From contig JAKECL010000006.1 of NCBI GenBank assembly GCA_030460725.1, positions 1-16,328 of the forward strand: 16,328 nt of DNA, given 5' to 3'. The stretch comes from Propionibacterium sp. (lineage in GTDB: Bacteria; Actinomycetota; Actinomycetes; Actinomycetales; Actinomycetaceae). The notes below the pieces were generated by a model. It ran no database searches. It saw only the letters and a program-made list of their open reading frames with translations, and had not been told where the DNA came from. Positions 15,352 through 16,328 of this stretch are shown in pieces; the stretch's first letter is position 1, and the number at the start of each line of letters is the position of its first letter. Position numbers and translations under genes: made by a program.

Positions 15352-15972
15352 ATGTGGTTCGTCGCCTCCCTCGATCAGGCAAAGCGCTGTGTTGGGTACT
15401 CAATGGACGAAGACTTCGGACGTCTGGAGTTGGAGGCGCTTCTCTGTGTTCAATCGCTCAACCATGTTCGCCGAGGAGCACGCAAGGTTCGGGGTTCTGA
15501 AGCCGATGCTCTCAAGCAGTTCAACGCTCTGGTGCCCAGTCTCAAGGAAGCTCGAGACCTGATTGAGCACTTCGGTGTGTCCCTCGTGCGTAGAGGACAC
15601 CGCCAGACCCGGAAGTATCACGGACGAGAGCCGTCAGGCCCTTGGTGGACTACCGGGATCTCAAGCGGAAGGAGTTCCTGTGCCGACGGGACTCACCACC
15701 GAGTCGTGCTCGAAGTCGTTGACTTCCCTGCTCGCGCGGCAGATGAAGACGACGGCAGCGAAGATGGCCCATCGGATCGCCCGGCACGCGTCAAGGGCTC
15801 GACCGATGACAGTTCATGCAAGGTCTTCAGAATCGACATCCTGAGTTCGCTGGCGGCAGCTATACCCTTGATACGTGCGGAAATGGCAATGTCCGACATG
15901 GATCATTCCAATCGTCGACGAGGGCGAGGAATGGATCCGGGACCACCGCTGAACCCTGCCACAGCCTCGTAG
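15352..15972 (+). CDS. Hypothetical protein, possibly N-terminally disrupted
   Basis: I do not recognise the family with certainty. The 206-residue product reads like a real soluble protein. Its N-terminal half is mainly helical with balanced charge (DEDFGRLELEALLCVQSLNH, ADALKQFNALVPSLKEARDLIEHFG). A Gly/Pro-rich centre with PSGPWWTT follows, then an acidic stretch, and a last helix-like segment, FRIDILSSLAAAIPLI. The helical ARDLIEHFG segment faintly recalls HEPN-like proteins, which is only an impression. GC content and third-position bias are lower than in neighbouring genes, suggesting transfer or decay. No Shine-Dalgarno site precedes ATG 15352, but one precedes ATG 15307, which is in frame and separated only by TGA 15343. 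It may be a pseudogene, or translated from the internal start. Confidence 0.5.
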   Translation: MWFVASLDQAKRCVGYSMDEDFGRLELEALLCVQSLNHVRRGARKVRGSEADALKQFNALVPSLKEARDLIEHFGVSLVRRGHRQTRKYHGREPSGPWWTTGISSGRSSCADGTHHRVVLEVVDFPARAADEDDGSEDGPSDRPARVKGSTDDSSCKVFRIDILSSLAAAIPLIRAEMAMSDMDHSNRRRGRGMDPGPPLNPATAS

Positions 15973-16102
15973 TGAGCCTGCGTGGCCGTTCTTCCGCACA
16001 TTGCTGTACTGATCGCAGCGCCGGGCTGCATCTGGGTTCCAGTCGCGCCTCGGAGCCAGACACAACGTTCGCCTGTCGGTCCCGAGTTCTCCTTGGTTGC
16101 TT

Positions 16103-16133
16103 CAGACCTTGTCTGGAGAAACGATTCTTCTCC
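16103..16133 (-). terminator. Possible terminator behind the AspT-like gene
   Basis: Two small inverted repeats adjoin: CAGAC-ctt-GTCTG (16103-16115) and GGAGAA with TTCTCC (16115-16133). They lie just downstream of the minus-strand stop at 16141. Stems are short, so the call is weak. Confidence 0.25.
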
Positions 16134-16140
16134 TGGGCGT

Positions 16141-16328
16141 TCACATCCCGCCGAGGATCTGTGCCACCAGGATCTTCCCGATCATGGCGACGGGGTAGAC
16201 CAACGCGTAGCCCAGGGCCACACGCGGGTCCGCGTTGGTCCGGGAGTTGGCGAAGGCGAGCACCGCGGGCTGTGTCTGGGATCCGGCGATGAGGCCGGAC
16301 AGCTGCGTGCCGCCCATCTTGAACAGCC
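16141..16328 (-). CDS. AspT/YidE/YbjL-type transporter, C-terminal end (cut by window edge)
   Basis: The last 61 residues are visible on the minus strand and the gene continues beyond 16328. The sequence LSGLIAGSQTQPAVLAFAN, then ADPRVALGYALVYPVAMIGKI, ending AQILGGM, fits the conserved C-terminal half of the aspartate-alanine exchanger family. These are membrane proteins with duplicated transport domains separated by TrkA-C domains; only the final helices are present here. Its substrate cannot be inferred. It converges on the hypothetical gene to its left and has no visible link to the glycan locus. Confidence 0.85.
   Translation of the reverse strand, partial: LFKMGGTQLSGLIAGSQTQPAVLAFANSRTNADPRVALGYALVYPVAMIGKILVAQILGGM

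Overview
The window looks like a chromosomal segment from a high-GC Gram-positive actinobacterium, most likely Actinomycetaceae (Actinomyces or Schaalia type) or a relative. The reasons are the strong G/C third-position bias, frequent GTG starts, Shine-Dalgarno sites of the AGGAG type, a lipoprotein ABC transporter with no ATPase of its own, and a GH112 phosphorylase that closely resembles the bifidobacterial one. No tRNA, rRNA, CRISPR array or insertion sequence is visible.

Layout. The minus strand at the left carries a partial ROK-family sugar kinase (1-375) behind a SIS-domain sugar-phosphate isomerase or lyase (383-1255). A 431-base divergent control region follows. It holds a 20-bp near-palindromic operator candidate and an extended -10 promoter candidate. 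A long plus-strand run follows: GH112 1,3-beta-galactosyl-N-acetylhexosamine phosphorylase (1687-4029), a sugar-binding lipoprotein (4153-5496), two CUT1-type permeases (5575-6582, 6579-7478), an ACT-domain protein (7480-7779), a UPF0210/DUF711 protein (7785-9146), a GH101 endo-alpha-N-acetylgalactosaminidase (9185-12331) and a DeoR-type regulator (12474-13259) ending in a clear hairpin. Beyond this lie a gene-poor stretch, a polyprenyl glycosylphosphotransferase (13695-15197), an unrecognised protein whose probable natural start is cut off by an in-frame TGA (15352-15972), and the C-terminal end of an AspT/YidE-type transporter on the minus strand (16141-16328).

How the genes work together. 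GH101 releases Gal-beta-1,3-GalNAc (core 1, galacto-N-biose) from serine or threonine. GH112 phosphorolyses galacto-N-biose to galactose-1-phosphate and GalNAc. The binding protein and permeases would bring the glycan in. The ROK kinase and SIS enzyme would act on the released N-acetylhexosamine. The DeoR protein is the likely repressor. This is a mucin O-glycan (T-antigen) utilisation locus.

The striking part is that the GH101 enzyme has no signal peptide, membrane segment or wall anchor, although characterised GH101 enzymes are typically large secreted, surface-attached proteins. It therefore appears to act inside the cell, which would mean that glycosylated amino acids or short glycopeptides are imported whole. 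The ACT/UPF0210 pair, of unknown function, sits directly between the permeases and this GH101. I propose (inference) that it deals with, or senses, the amino-acid half of the imported glycopeptide.
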